A stretch of DNA of 64,000 nt from Prunella strophiata (taxonomy: Eukaryota; Chordata; Aves; Passeriformes; Prunellidae). Location of the stretch: the NCBI GenBank assembly GCA_036583965.1, contig JAZBQD010000001.1:22863569-22927568 (forward strand), read 5' to 3'. The position numbers were made by a program, and so were the translations under genes. The notes under the pieces are model-generated. The model searched no databases. It saw only the letters and a program-made list of their open reading frames with translations, and had not been told where the DNA came from. The stretch's first letter is position 1. The number at the start of each line of letters is the position of its first letter. This document shows positions 51,889 through 64,000 of the stretch, one piece after another.

Positions 51889-51925
51889 CCAGCTGCCACT
51901 GCCAGCTGCCACTGCCAGCTGCCAC
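51889..51925 (+). repeat. Tandem repeat of a 13-bp unit, 2.8 copies
   Basis: The unit ccagctgccactg is present twice exactly (51889-51901, 51902-51914), with a third partial copy to 51925. Each unit contains a CAGCTG E-box, so three E-boxes sit at 13-bp spacing. It looks like a young minisatellite; length may vary between individuals. Confidence 0.92.
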
Positions 51926-54900
51926 AGATAACCTCTGCTGTCCCCCATGCAAAGAAGATGTGTCTGTTGTGAAGTGGTCAGCAGGCCTCTTGGCTTGACT
52001 TGATTTCTGGTTGCATTAGACTGCCCTTTCTAGCAGCCCACTAGTCCAGGCAACTAGTGACCAACAGAATGTACTTTCTTTTTTTTCTTAAAGACAGCTT
52101 CATCCATATAGCTTGTCCTTCAGCAGATGTGATTTGGGTCTTGTTGAATACCTTCTGAAAGCTGTTCACAATTCACAGGGTGTCTGGTTCTCAGTTTAAA
52201 TTTTCATATCAATGTACAAAAGAGATTTCTTCAATCTACCTACTTAGCAGGTCTCCTTGTTAGCATCAACTTCACTCTGCTAATTGCTTGCTTCAGGGAA
52301 ATGTCTGCACTTTGAGGTTTCTTTTCCCATAGTGGCACTGAGTTGCTTAGTGACTCAAAGGCTTGTTCCAGTATCACCACATGACTGAGTGGCTTAGGAC
52401 CAGTACTCCCTCCCTGTTTCTCTTACAGTTAGAAAAAACAAAATGCCAAATTAGTACAAGTTGCATATTGCTGAGATGGTGGTGACAAAAATGTGGAGCC
52501 TGCCCTGAGGAAGCGGAAGGAAATGTGATTCAGTGGAAAATGAAAGAAAAGCAAATGTGTGGCTGTGTCAGCAAAATGAGAGAAGGTGGACATGGAGTAG
52601 TGTAGTTCATTTGACCTTTATTTGTCTGTATGTGGAGAGTGGAAGTAGTACAAACAGTCACCGAAGTGTTCTAGGTGGAAGCTGAAAGCCCTGCTGTTTT
52701 TGTGGATAGGAACCACTTTTTTTGCAAAGTCTTAGGTGCTAAAAGATACCTGACTTGGGGGAAGAGTTTGCTTTTCTGACCTAGATTGTCCTAGCTGCTC
52801 AGAGAGAAAATAACATAATTTGTGAGCATAAGGATCATCTATTTTTTTAATCTCTATTTTCAAGTGCAAGGCTACTGTAGATGTCACTAGTGCAGTTTTT
52901 AGGCTGGTTATTGACAATATTTGCCCAGCCCAGGTTTGGTTTTGCTTATCCATTGGTTGTTGCTTACTTTCCTGCTGGATGTTCATCCTGTTCCATGTTC
53001 ATGCTGTTCTGATTTCCCCTCTGCCTTCCCATACCAGATTGTCATCTACAGATAGAAGAATAATAAACTGACTTGTAAAATGTAAGTTTTACACCATGCC
53101 CATTTCACCTGAGGTATTGATAGTTTTATAGGAAGGCAAATACCTCTGTTGATTTTTGTGTTAGTAAGTTAAAATCATGGAGAATATTAGACTACAAGTC
53201 AGATTTTTTTCCCCCTGTATATTTATGGTCCTAATGTTAGTATACCATTTATGCTTTCAGAACTGAACAAATCAGTGTAATGATGCATCTTCAAGCCTGA
53301 AATCAGGACTTGGAAAAGTGTATGTAGCCCTGATCCCTTGATTCTCAAACATGATAATTTAAATTTTTAAATCAGTTTCAACTCCTGAGGTAAAATGAGG
53401 AAGGGAGTAGGAGTGTGTGGGGAGGAGTATTATGCATAGGGAAGAGTTGGGAGCAGCAGAAGAATCATTGGTAGCTTTTCCTGAGAAATGTTAACTTTAC
53501 TGACAGTTGGAAAATCACTAAATTTGTATTCTCATCTTTTTTCCCCTTGTAATTTTAACTTCCTACTTACAGAAATGTAGTCGTCGTTGTTACACACTGA
53601 AAATAACCCCTAATCTTTAAATGTTTGTGGTCTGAACTATCTATAAACATTTGTCCTTGGAACAGTGCATTCAGAGCCCCTTGCTGGGTGGGGATTAGTT
53701 ATCCCAGTTGTCTGTCCTGGCCGCTGCGTGCAGGGCCAGCGTCACTGCCCATGCCTGCTTTCCCCGTGTGGCCGTGCCTCTGCGCACGTGTGAGCAGGCC
53801 TGACCTCGGCTCGACTTTGTTTCTGGTTTAGGGGTCAGGGTTGTGCCTTCAAGCTTGACTTAACTGGTTCAGATGCAGCCCAGCAGCTGCCGGGTTTGAA
53901 TGAGGTAAATTGTGACTGTGCGCTCAGAACAGCAGAAAATAGGTCAAGTGTGGGTTGGGTTTACATAGAAAGCGCTAGCGTCGCCTGGTAAGCCTAAGCC
54001 TCTTCTCTCAGCTCAGACAAAGCCGTTTAAGGTAAACTGGGAAGTTACAATCTCCCCAAAAACTTTCTAGCCTTTCTGGCTTTCCAGCCTTGGTGTTTGT
54101 GGGTGGCGTTGCCCTTGATGAGAAGCGTGGAGCGGGAGGGAGGCTGCCCTGCTCGGGTCGATGGCTCCCAGAGCAGTGCCCTCTGGTCTGGCTGTGCAGC
54201 TCAGCCCTGCGGTGCCTGGCTGACCTCCTGCCCACCAGCTGCAGTGCCGTGGCAGCTGGGGTAGCCTTTCACTTGTCAGAGGGAAATCAGCAATATTCTG
54301 GCTACCAGTGGTTTATGCATGCTATGTGTCTAGAAGGAAGCTGCAGGAGATCTCAAATAGACTCATCTAAATTTGGTAATTTCCCTCCTAAGTTCTGGTG
54401 TGGTCTGTGTGGCAGCCGCAGTGCTTGCCTGGTAATACCCTCAGGGGTGTCAGTTGCTGCCAGTTTTTCTGTATTTTAGTTAGATTCTTATCTTTTGCCA
54501 CTGGAAAAAAAAGTCTGGTAGCAGGGCAGAGGGATACTACCAGTTCATAGGTGATGTTCTTGTTATGATATTTGCCTGTCTGCATTTTGTGGGTTTTTTC
54601 TCACTCTGATGTCAAGCAGGACAATGTTAAGATTGAAGGTTTGTTGAAAATTACTGTCAGTGAGAGAGATTACAGATCAGTAATATAATCACATATGTCA
54701 GGTGACATAATCAGTGAAAGATGAAAGAAAAGGATTTTGCTGGCTATCAAGAAATGAAAATAAGGTGAGAGTTGTACAGGCCTACTTTCAAATGAGGGGT
54801 AAAAATTGGCATGAATGTGTTTGAGGCTGGGTGCAGGTACAATATTTAATCTTTTTATGGGAGAAAATATTCAAAAATTTGCATTAGAGGACTAGTATAA

Positions 54901-57164
54901 GTTCTCAGCAGTTTAGATTTTAAAAAGTGCTTTTTGCTGCTACTGTTCTGCTCTCTAAAGACTTGTGGCAATCAGTAGGGAAGTGCTGGCTTGTTTTCAC
55001 GCTGCAGTTCTCATACCTAATTTCTATGCAGCTGAAGTTCAGTGCAGTTGTACAAATGACTTGCTGCAAAAGGAAAAAAAAAAAAGGGTTGGGGTCTGAT
55101 GTTCTAGAAGCTAATATTCACTTACGAAACAAGGACAAAACTGAAGGTTCAGGACACTTTGAGGTTTTCTTTTGCTCTGTTTGAATTTAAATGTTGTCCC
55201 TCTACCATTAAAGTCCTGACAAAATGCTTATTTCAATGTGCAGTGCACACTGTGTAAACATTGTAAACAGGACTGTCAAGTTGGTTATGTACTAGTTTTC
55301 ATCTAATTCGTGTCCTAAATTATCAGAAAACCTCTAAGCAGCCAGAGGAAGCTATAGTTAATTAAGCCACAGATGGTGAGGACTAATGTGGCGTTGACCT
55401 TTGTGAGGACTGCAAAATCTACTTAGTCTTTCTCTGGAAAACACTAGCTGAAATGAGTTCCCTCTGATATTAGAAAGATGTCCTTGATGCATGGAGGCAA
55501 ATGCAGAGACACCGTGACCAAGGAAGGAGGTTTCCCAAAGGAAGGTTTGCAGGTTCCTGATGTGTGATGTGTGTTAAAATGTAGTCTTCAGGGCTCTGAT
55601 TTAAGCCTTTTTAATGCCAAAAGCCACTGTTTTTCTAGGACTGGCTTACCTGGAATGCATATTGTCAGTTCTCTTTCTCTTCTTCACTGACAGTGGAGGG
55701 TTGACAGCTGACTGGAGTGTGTGCACTGTCCCATAAGCAGTGTGCAGGCTGTGTGACTGGGGATAGGAGCAGCTACTGGAATCCACTTTGTTCCTCTTTG
55801 CTCCAGGGCTTCATCTCTTGCTGTACTCATTTCTACCTCTCAAGCTTCTGAACAATGACTTGGAAGAGTATTAAAATGCTGAGGAAATGTGTTGCTTCAG
55901 TAGTTCAGGTCTTGAGGAGGTAGCTGTGGAAATATGTAGGCCTTCCTAGCACAGTCATACCTGGCTGCCCAAAATGCAAAAGGAACTTCCAGTCATTTGA
56001 GCCTTTCAGAGCACTTTGTGTGGTCTTTGGGCAATGGCCAGATTCAGCACATTTGGGGATAGCTCTCAGTGTCTTAGACAATATTTTTTTGTGGATGGAG
56101 AGTGAGTAGGAGAATTCTCATTGGGATTTTGACTTGTTTTTCTGTGGGCACTACCTTGAAATTCCTGTTTGATCTCAAAGGAATTTTGACACATGGCAAG
56201 TGATCTAAGCACTTGTTCACCTGTGACTTTGAATGATGAATTATTTTTAGTTATTTTATTATGTCTGAATAAACTCTTTGAAAATGTTTCTCTGAACAAT
56301 AATTTCTCCTTCCTGGTTAGACCAGTGTGATGCCTTAACCTGATGGTATGGTCTGTGGTTTCAACCTGCTTGTATTGTTTTGCACAAGGATAAAGAACAT
56401 ATATACTCAGAAAAGCACAGCATCTTTTTGATACTTGGGGAGAATTTCATTCTGTGTTCTTCTCAGGACTTCCTTGGAGTCAAACTCATCCCCAGCAGGT
56501 GAGAATGATCACCTAGAGAGACATGCAGCTGACCCAGTTCTTGGATAATCAAGCATAAAGTCCAGTCCACCAGAAGTGAATTCCTCTTTTGATCTAGAAA
56601 GAAGGAAGATGTGGAAAACCAGTCATAGATTGGCAAGCTTCTGATAGTCACATTGCCTCATGTGACTGTTTTCCAGAAGGGCAGGAGGGGTTATCTCAGC
56701 CATATTTTTCTAGCCCATAGGTCCTTTGTCTTCTTCCCAGAGTTGCATATAGTCATTTGTGGAGCAAGAGGCACTGCCACTTGAAATACATAAAGAGATT
56801 CCTCCAGTAGATTTGAAAAGGAATATAACAGTCCCCTTTAATTGATTTGCATCCTGATTTGCATAAGGATTTCAAACCAATATTAACATCCTTCTGGAGG
56901 AGATATTTCAGGACTTGTGGAAAAACTGGTCTAGGAGAGAGGGTGCCATAATTTCTGTTTGTAGAACTACTTTCAAATGAGGAAAAGTCTGGAGGAAAAT
57001 CCTGCAGGGCATTTAAATCTTCTGGAGGTTAGTCTGTCAATCATGCTGCATCAGCCAAGAAGAGGAAAACTGAGGGTTACAGTTGCCAAGGTTCAAATCT
57101 GTAGACAGTAATTGTTCCTTGAGCAATATAAACACAGGGTAAGGAAAAGAACTGGGAACTACAG
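51926..57164. other. Intronic sequence, no gene seen
   Basis: Mostly AT-rich. A somewhat GC-rich stretch lies at about 53680-54260, with short open frames on both strands that resemble no known protein. An A11 run lies near 55074-55084. No exon, RNA gene or transposon was recognised. Confidence 0.45.
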
Positions 57165-57186
57165 AGTCTACTCTGTAGAGTAGACT
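57165..57186. repeat. Perfect palindrome with 10-bp arms
   Basis: agtctactct, the central gt, then agagtagact: the arms are exact reverse complements. It is short, but the match is perfect and the spacer is only 2 bases, which favours a cruciform or template-switch origin over chance. Confidence 0.9.
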
Positions 57187-59873
57187 ACATCTGCTTGACA
57201 GCTACTCATAAACTACTGCTTGTCTTCAGTGTTAAATTGGGGAAGAGACTGCAAGTCATCAGCCTTGCCTGTTGTCCTCTCCCTGCTTTTGCCAGTTAGT
57301 GATGTGTGCTGAGACAGTGTGGTTAAGGCCACTGCTTTATAGTTTAACATGTTATACAATTAATTTCCTGGGTTTTAGATACTCAGATTTAAGACTGCAG
57401 ATGGAAAAAGGTAAGTCATGGCACACACATTTTTTTCATAGATACATGTACACAAAAGAACAGAATTTTTGAGATTACAAAAACTTGTCTGTTAGTATCT
57501 TCTCCCCTACCCTGTGATTGATGTGTTAAATGTGTATTGTGTGTATATTTAGAAACTCTGGGTTCTCTTTGACATCATCCACATAATCCCAGTCACACCT
57601 GCATGCAGTTTGTGTAATGGGTCTTTGACCTAACTTCTTGTGCCTTTTGTAGCACAAGAGCTCTTTGAGCTCTTCTTTATGCAAGGGTGAGGAAATAAAT
57701 ACAAAAGGGACTTTGCAGTCTCCTTTTCTAAATGTTCACAGGGAGCACTCTCAACCAAGGATGCTGATGTCATGCATCTGAATAGGATTCAGAGGTTCAA
57801 ATGTACTATATGTAGGATGGACAGTATCTTCAGTGTCAAGTTCAAAGAAGGCCAAGATGCTTAGGAAGGATGTGAAATCTTAAAAAAGCACCAGCATGTG
57901 TTGCCTTCAGGAAACAAATCAAAAGTGGCTTAAGATGACATAGAGACTCAAAAACTTTGTGTAAAGAACTCATGAAAATAGTATAATGTTAAGAGTAACA
58001 GATTTGATTTCATGGTACTTAATCAATGTGTATAATCTCAAAATGAGGATACAAATTTTCTTAGATGTGACTGAAGAGATTACTCAAAATGTACAAGATC
58101 TGCACATTAACTACATTTGTAAGTCAGCCAAACTTAGTATTGCAGTCTTCAAGTCTGTTGTTTAGATCCAGTGCATGTGGATCTGAGTGGGGAAATTTTT
58201 GGTGGAGTCTCTTGCAGCTGCTGTGAAAGAAAGTGCATGGGAAGGAGGACAGATGATTGATCATCACACAACTCCAGTTCCAAGATCTCTTGTGTTCCCC
58301 CTGGCAAATAATTCCCTCTTTCCAGTGGTGGTGGTTTTCTGTATGTAGGATCATTGCACACATGGATTTACACACATGGACAGAATTAATACTCTTTTTT
58401 AAACTGCTTTGTGGGAGGCCATCCTTGAATAAATTTTAATTATGATCCCTTTTGTACCTCTGGTAATGCTAGCAGCATACTTAACTCGTTGGTATTTTGA
58501 ACCTTGTGGTAGAGGTCCTGTTGATCTTTCTTCACTTTCACTTTGTTCCTATTTACATGTTTTAAAATGGTCCTCTTGACCATTTCTTCAATCCAAGGCC
58601 ATATCCTTTGTAAAAGCATAAGGATAGAGAGTAATTTTCTCTAATAACCAAAGCATTGATGCATTCTCCATAGTGGAGCACAGCAAATCTCCAAGTGTCA
58701 GGAAGTGAATTTTGAATTGGAAATAGATATCCTGTGATCAGTGGGTTAGCAGGAATAATCTCATCCAGATGAATAGAGAGAAATTGCTTGTGTCACTGGA
58801 GGGCCTGGCAGCAATGCACCATTCACTGGGTGTTACTTGTATCTTTGTGTTCTGTGGCTGGAGCTCTTCATAATAAATTGTGAAACATCAAGGAACTTGT
58901 TGGAGATCAAGGAAAGAAATTGCTTTATCTCAGCTACAGTACTGATAAAACATTCTACATTTTGTATGTGGGGAATTGCACTCATTATTTTAGCTGTCTG
59001 AAGTTCTCTTGCTATATATGAATGTTGCTGCTGCTCAGGGGTTTCCAAGGCCATCTTTGGCGTGAGGAGCCACCAGGCTTTTTTTCTCTGCCACAGCCTC
59101 AAAGACAGAAATAGCACGTTTGCTCTGAAATAGAGAAATAGTTGTTCTAGGAGTCCAGAGACAAATGGTGATTCTTAAGCCATGCTTGCAAGGATATGAA
59201 CCAGATTGTGTGCCTAATTTTTTTTCTGTTAGAAGGACCGAGCCGCTGAATATATCCTAATTTCTCAGATTATGTCCTACCAAATTCTGGAAAATAATCT
59301 TTTCCAGGAGAACTGATTGTAATAAAAATTAAAACATGTCTTATTTGAAACTACCTAATTAACAAAGGCCAGCATATTTGAAAATCAGCAATGGTGTTTA
59401 TCTCAGAATGCTTGTTTCTCCTAAAATACTGCTTATATATGACATTTGTAGGTTTGATATCTGTGTTTATGCTCAGCATGTCCGTATTATTACATTTTGC
59501 AGATAAGGAAAACAGAATTTTTTAAAAACAAAATTTAGCAATTATTTAAACAATTCTTTGTGAATACCTGTGAGCACCTAAGTCTTTAGAGGGCATTTTT
59601 AGCTTGTAGTAAGACAGTATGAAAGTGTGATCCTATTAATAGCTTACAAGTCTGGCCACATGTGGGATCTGACATACTGTGTTCCCATGAAATAACTTCT
59701 AGCACAATGTTATGCTTTTAAGTTTTTTCTAAAAATAGTACAGGGATTTGTAGGCAATCAGTGAAATTAGCATCTAACGACTTAATATTGTATTTTAAAA
59801 TACATCTAGGAAAATAAACAAAAATGTTACAAGTAAACATAACATATGGTTCTTTTTTTAATCTCTACTTTAG
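57187..59873. other. Intronic sequence, no recognisable feature
   Basis: AT-rich intron up to the acceptor at 59872-59873. No repeat family, RNA gene or extra exon recognised. Confidence 0.5.
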
Positions 59874-59979
59874 GACGACGTAGACAGTCTAAACCCAGTT
59901 CTCAGGGATAACCCGCAGTTACATGAGGAGGTAAAAGCCTGGGTAAAGGAACAAAAGGTTCAGGAGATTTTTATGCAAG
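59874..59979 (+). CDS. JMJD1C: JMJD1C internal coding exon (106 nt) with the likely short-isoform start codon
   Basis: The acceptor is TTTAG|GACGAC and the donor is CAAG|GTAACT. The exon continues the frame of the exon at 42646 without a break and encodes 35 codons plus one base (start DDVDSLNPVLRDNPQ, then HEEVKAWVKEQK, end EIFMQ). It matches the conserved JMJD1C N-terminal region next to the previous exon's segment. The exon ends in phase 1. In full-length JMJD1C it is internal. In a transcript starting at the internal CpG island, the first in-frame ATG is at 59973-59975, seven bases before the donor, giving an N-terminus beginning MQ. That fits the known shorter JMJD1C isoform, which lacks about the first 180 residues. 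The preceding context (atttttATGC) is a weak start site. Confidence 0.94.
59923..59934 (+). promoter_or_regulatory. Three-codon out-of-frame uORF (MRR-stop) inside the JMJD1C exon
   Basis: ATG AGG AGG TAA, one base out of register with the main JMJD1C frame. It is the first ATG in the two visible exons and lies 38 bases upstream of the in-frame ATG at 59973. In a short transcript starting at the CpG island it would act as a minimal upstream ORF allowing reinitiation or leaky scanning. In the full-length transcript it is just internal coding sequence. Confidence 0.5.
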
Positions 59980-62900
59980 GTAACTATGTGGGAAATTGTG
60001 TTATTTATATTCTGTGTTAGCTAGTTTAAGGCCATTACTTGTGTGGAACTCATCCCATAGCATTTGTGATATAATGGAGAATATATTTTTTAACTTGGAA
60101 GTTATTTTTTGGAAGTATTTGTTAATACAAGGAAACAAGACTGTAAGAAGCTCTTGGTGTTTGCTTCAGACTGTTCTTAACTTGTTTGATGTTTTAGTGA
60201 TTACAGCAAAAGCTGAATATCATTAGTCTGAATGTAGATATTTTATAAAGTTTGTTGTGAAAATAAGTGTGTATGAATGGCCTCCACACACATTTTGACA
60301 TGTTTAAAACTGTTCTGTGCTCTGTTAGTGTTACTGTTACGTGTGATAACTTCTCAGATACCTGTCTGTGCTTGTAGTTCTTCACAGTTCTGTCACAGAT
60401 GAAGAATACTTTCAGATCCCCACCCCATGCTCTCACCCACTGAGTGAAAAGTTACTTTCAAATCAGTAACAATTTGTAACTCGATTCTAATGCTGGGAGG
60501 TTGCAGAAAAAGCTGTGTACAATAATATTTACGTTGTAGATACAAGTTACAAGAAAACTAGTATGAATTTGAAGAAATTATTTTGGTGCCATCTTGCTGA
60601 TAGTAGAAATACTGTATGCATTTGCAGCATATTCATTAAGTTTCAGGAAGCTCTGCAGAGGAGTTCCTATTACTAGGAGGCAGAAACCAAACCTCTAGGT
60701 CTGGGCTAAAATCCCCAGGAAAGCAGTTTCAGAACAAAAATGCTTAAGCAGTCATTTTGTAAATGAAGATTAGGAGGAAAGCTGTAAATACTCAGATATT
60801 TTAAGGATGGCTCTGAGGTTTCCTTGCTGTCTAGTCTCTGATAAAACCAAGACCAGAAGACAAAAGGAATACGGTAAGTATAATACTGAGCTTAGAGTAT
60901 AAAACTTGTGTCTTTCCTTTTGTGGAGCTTCTCATTTGACTAGACATGATTCTTATGGGCCACAGAAAAAGGATGCTGAAAAAACGAACACATGGAATTG
61001 TGTAGATACTAAGTTGGCATGTTGATGTTAGTCATTTTAGATTTTGCTTTTCATATCATCAGATGCAATACAAGTTAATAGTCTCGTGATGAAATTTGCA
61101 GACAAAACTGGATTGAGAGGTGATGCAAAATCAAATCAGGGCTATATGGAAAGGAAACTGAAATTGAGCTGGTTTATTGTATTTCATTAGAGTAATGACA
61201 GTAAGACTATTGTAAAAGTCTCTGTGTACATTGGTACAGAATCAATAGTTGAGCAAAGCTCTAGCAGTATTGAAATAGTCATCTAAATGAGACTGCCAGC
61301 CCATCACCCACTCAACTCCCTCCCATCATTCTGGGATCTGAATTTTTGTCTTCATAGATATAGATTCTCAAACAGAGGTTTCTGTGTTTAGAAGTGCACA
61401 GATGAACAGTAATACAGATGATAAGATGAATCTCATGCCAATATCCTTGAAGGCTAGCTGTCCTCATCTGAGGAGAAGCTTTAGATGCACTTGCTCCCCT
61501 GATGTGATGTGTGACCTGAGCAGACACATGCTTCCTCATGGGGGCCTTGGCCTCAGCCCCATGGGATGGTGGTCAGCCAGCAGAGACTGCTGTCACATTC
61601 TCCCTGCCCATAATCTGCTCCTGCTCACACAGACTTTGTGTTGGCACGAACCTTCCAGTGGCTTACAGACAGCCCTCTGACAGTGCTAGCTGCTGTAATC
61701 TGGTCATGTTCTCTTGCTTTTCTCCTCCTCTCTCTTCTCTGGTTTGCTTCACCTCCTCCATTACCATTTTCTTGTTCCCTGCAATTTAAGCTACATTTTC
61801 AGCTCTGCCTTGTCTAGATGCATCTGTTAAGGTTATTACCACATTCTTGTACTTCATCCTCTACAATGTTTTTAGTATCCAGCCTTTTCCTTGCTTTCTG
61901 TGATGCTAAAACCTTCATATCATAACTTAGTATTTTCTACTTTTACTTTTGCAGTTAAAACACAGTTTATCTGAAGAAAGGAGGAGGGTCGGATAGAAGC
62001 ATTAAAATCTGGTTCCAAATATTTGGAAAGAAACATGCCAATTTGAGGAGGGAGAATTTTAGTCAAAACCAGTCCAATTATTTACAAGAATGAGACTAAA
62101 GAAAAAAATTGGCCCGTTTAACTTCTCCTTTGGGCAGCAGTCACAGCAGCATGCTTTGCAGTAGAGATTGTAGCTTTGGCAGGAAAGTAGTTTGTTCCTT
62201 GTTTAATAAAAAATGAAACTCCTCCCAAACTTGGCCAAGTTGAAAGCTTTTGGGACAAATAAAACCGGTTCAAGGAACATAGTGAAGTGTCTTTGATTTT
62301 TAACAATTAAAATATTTGGTTTCTTTCTTCCGATTAGTTTTTTTATCATTACAGTCTCAGGCTGCATGTATAATAATGCTCTTGAAACACCGAGTGTGCT
62401 TCAGCTCTGAACATATTTTCTCATAGTACTGCACAGGCTGTTTCAACAATGTGTAGCTGGCGTGATTCAGCCAGGGACTGGAGACAAAGCCAGGCTTTTC
62501 CTGTAATGGCTGCTTGTGGCTGGGCTGGGCTGGAGCTGAGCTGGTCTGTGTTGTGTGACTGCAATTCAATCTTTCTCCTTCTTCCTGTCATCCCATCAGC
62601 ATGTAAGAACAAAACCAACCCACTGTTTTTAAAGGTAGATAAACTCTCTTTTAAAAATAGGTAGGGTAACAGCTGGAATGAAGGATGGACGCAGATTGGA
62701 ACAAGGAGTAAGAAGAAAGGAATTGGCACTGGGTCAATGTTGGGGAGCATGGGAGAAGCTGGAATCTGTTGGAGAAGGAAGGAAAGCTTCTCAGCCTGTA
62801 AGCTGAGAAGACTGGGGGAAAAGACTTAGAAGCTAGTGGCCTGGAGTCACAGTAATACTAAAATGAGACAAGAAGCTGAGGAGACGCTGATTCTGCTTAT

Positions 62901-64000
62901 GCAAGAGACTGAAAATCATTGTGCAGTTAGCAGTAGGATGCAAGAGAGGAGGAGCTTGGATAGGAAAGTAGGAATGGCAAATTTGCACAAAGAGACACAG
63001 GCGGGATTTTACTGAGACTGTCTGAATAAGGCACAGCTTTGGGACAGCCCTTAAAAGTTCAAGATGTGGAGAATGTGGATGGGTCAGGCAGTCAGAAGTG
63101 TGGGAGCTGAGCTGGAGGCGTTTTGCAGGGGCATATGGAGTAAGGGTTGGAGAGAAGCCATCAGGAAATATGTCCCCATGGGAACCCTGTCTGGTCCAAG
63201 ACCAGAAATGTGAGACATAAGTTTGTAGATTCTTCCTCCTTTTCTGCCCATATGTACCTGTGATTGTCAGTGCCTGTGCTGGCACACTTCTGGCCCTTGT
63301 CTGCTGGAAACATACTCCAGGCATCATTAAAGGTGACTCAGGGGCTTCAGGAGGTCTCAGGGTTTCAGTTGTGCCATGAATGGTGTGGATGGGGGTGGGA
63401 AGGCTGCTGTGGTGTGGTGTTTCTCTTCCCAGCTGGTTTTAAAAATTACATAGTCACTGTGAAAAAAGTATTTTGAGAGACCACTTGGAAATTACTAAAT
63501 AATTACCCCTTTTGCACTTCTCTTTATCTGTCACATGTTGACATTAAAAACAGTTCTTGCAGTAGCACACTGTCACATGCAGAGGGTATAACAGACCCAG
63601 TTGTGTGATCCTGGATGTTTTTTACTTGAGAAAGCTGTCACCTGTGAGGTCCCTAGCCTGTTTGCTGCAGATGTTTGAGCTTGCTTAATGTACTGGGCAG
63701 GGCTTGGAAAAACTGATCTTTAGGAAAGACAGGGAAATTCTGGCCTTGCCTGTGTGGTTCAGCAAGTGAGCAGTCTTAAATCACTTAAGTTAGGCTGTTT
63801 GTAGGTTGTCACTGACTGGTTTTTCCTCCCTTCCTGTTTGCCTGACCTGGGACCTGGGGTTTGATTGCGGAAGTAGCGAAACCCACACAGTTGGAACTGA
63901 GCTTGGTGGCAGTGTTGCTTGGTTATACAAAATGCCATATAAACACCAAGTGCAATGAAACTTAAAGAGTTCCAATGATCAAGTAAGGCATTGAATATGA
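59980..64000 (+). other. JMJD1C: JMJD1C intron (partial), no further exon seen
   Basis: Starts at the GTAACT donor. The next expected JMJD1C segment (continuing G-P-Y-S-L-N-G) was not found before the window ends. Purine-rich sequence at about 62680-63180 may be part of an old minus-strand retroelement, but no diagnostic motif could be matched. A small hairpin occurs at 62787-62810 (arms cttctcagc and gctgagaag). Open frames such as 62833-63327 (minus, 164 codons) lack recognisable similarity and are treated as chance. Confidence 0.6.

Larger units (their letters stand above)
42760..59873 (+). other. JMJD1C: JMJD1C intron, complete (17.1 kb)
   Basis: Runs from the GTAAGA donor to a TTTAG acceptor with a T-rich tract (gttctttttttaatctctac). 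No coding exon was seen inside: I checked open frames flanked by AG and GT and found none with JMJD1C-like or other recognisable sequence. The acceptor-like tctcttcgcag at about 44846-44856 leads into an unrelated open frame and is rejected as an exon. Confidence 0.85.

Noticed and set aside
62787..62810. Small hairpin (9-bp arms, 6-nt loop) as an RNA gene or terminator
   Set aside because: Arms this short occur often by chance in 64 kb, and there is no context supporting a function.
62833..63327. 164-codon minus-strand open frame
   Set aside because: C/T-rich minus-strand composition reduces stops; the translation shows no recognisable domain and has no splice or promoter support.
1..64000. 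CRISPR arrays, operons, tRNA or rRNA genes, or a defence-type gene cluster
   Set aside because: No direct-repeat array, no tightly packed ORFs and no RNA gene signatures. The window is an intron-rich vertebrate locus.

Overview
The window is vertebrate nuclear DNA, almost certainly from a bird. It shows GT-AG introns many kilobases long, chicken-repeat-1 (CR1) LINE fragments with the usual 3' octamer tail, solo retroviral LTRs, one strong CpG island, and AT-rich intronic DNA elsewhere. No prokaryotic gene organisation, CRISPR array, tRNA or rRNA is visible.

The gene that can be recognised is JMJD1C (KDM3C/TRIP8), on the + strand. Two internal coding exons are clear. One is 42646-42759 (114 nt, 38 codons, phase 0 at both ends). 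The other is 59874-59979 (106 nt, ending in phase 1). Joined, they encode part of the conserved N-terminal region of this JmjC-family chromatin regulator. No exon was found upstream of 42646 or downstream of 59979. Positions 1-42645 therefore look like a very large 5' intron, 42760-59873 is a complete 17.1 kb intron, and 59980-64000 is the start of the next intron.

A CpG island of about 1.6 kb (about 36700-38345) lies 4.3 kb upstream of the first visible exon. It carries GC boxes, an ETS site and several GT donors, but no coding exon I could recognise. The best reading is an internal promoter for a shorter JMJD1C transcript. The first in-frame ATG in the two exons is at 59973, next to the splice donor, and is preceded by a three-codon out-of-frame uORF. 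A second, small CpG-rich patch (about 33475-33770) lies 3 kb further upstream.

The rest is intron. 1-13 kb holds a CR1 tail (2755-2812), a minus-strand CR1 3' fragment with an intact coding end (6903-7330), and a nearly perfect 28-bp hairpin (8439-8499). 13.6-16 kb holds two related solo LTRs in the same orientation, each with its own target-site duplication. 26.2-28.3 kb looks like old CR1 pieces in opposite orientations. 31.7-32.4 kb holds a very old LINE tail on the minus strand. 36.59-36.63 kb is a T18/G24 homopolymer block beside the CpG island. 38.3-64 kb is mostly plain intron apart from the two exons and a few GC-rich patches that could be regulatory.

No novel multi-gene system was found. 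The most informative items are the internal promoter and short-isoform architecture, the hairpin, and the independently inserted solo LTR pair.
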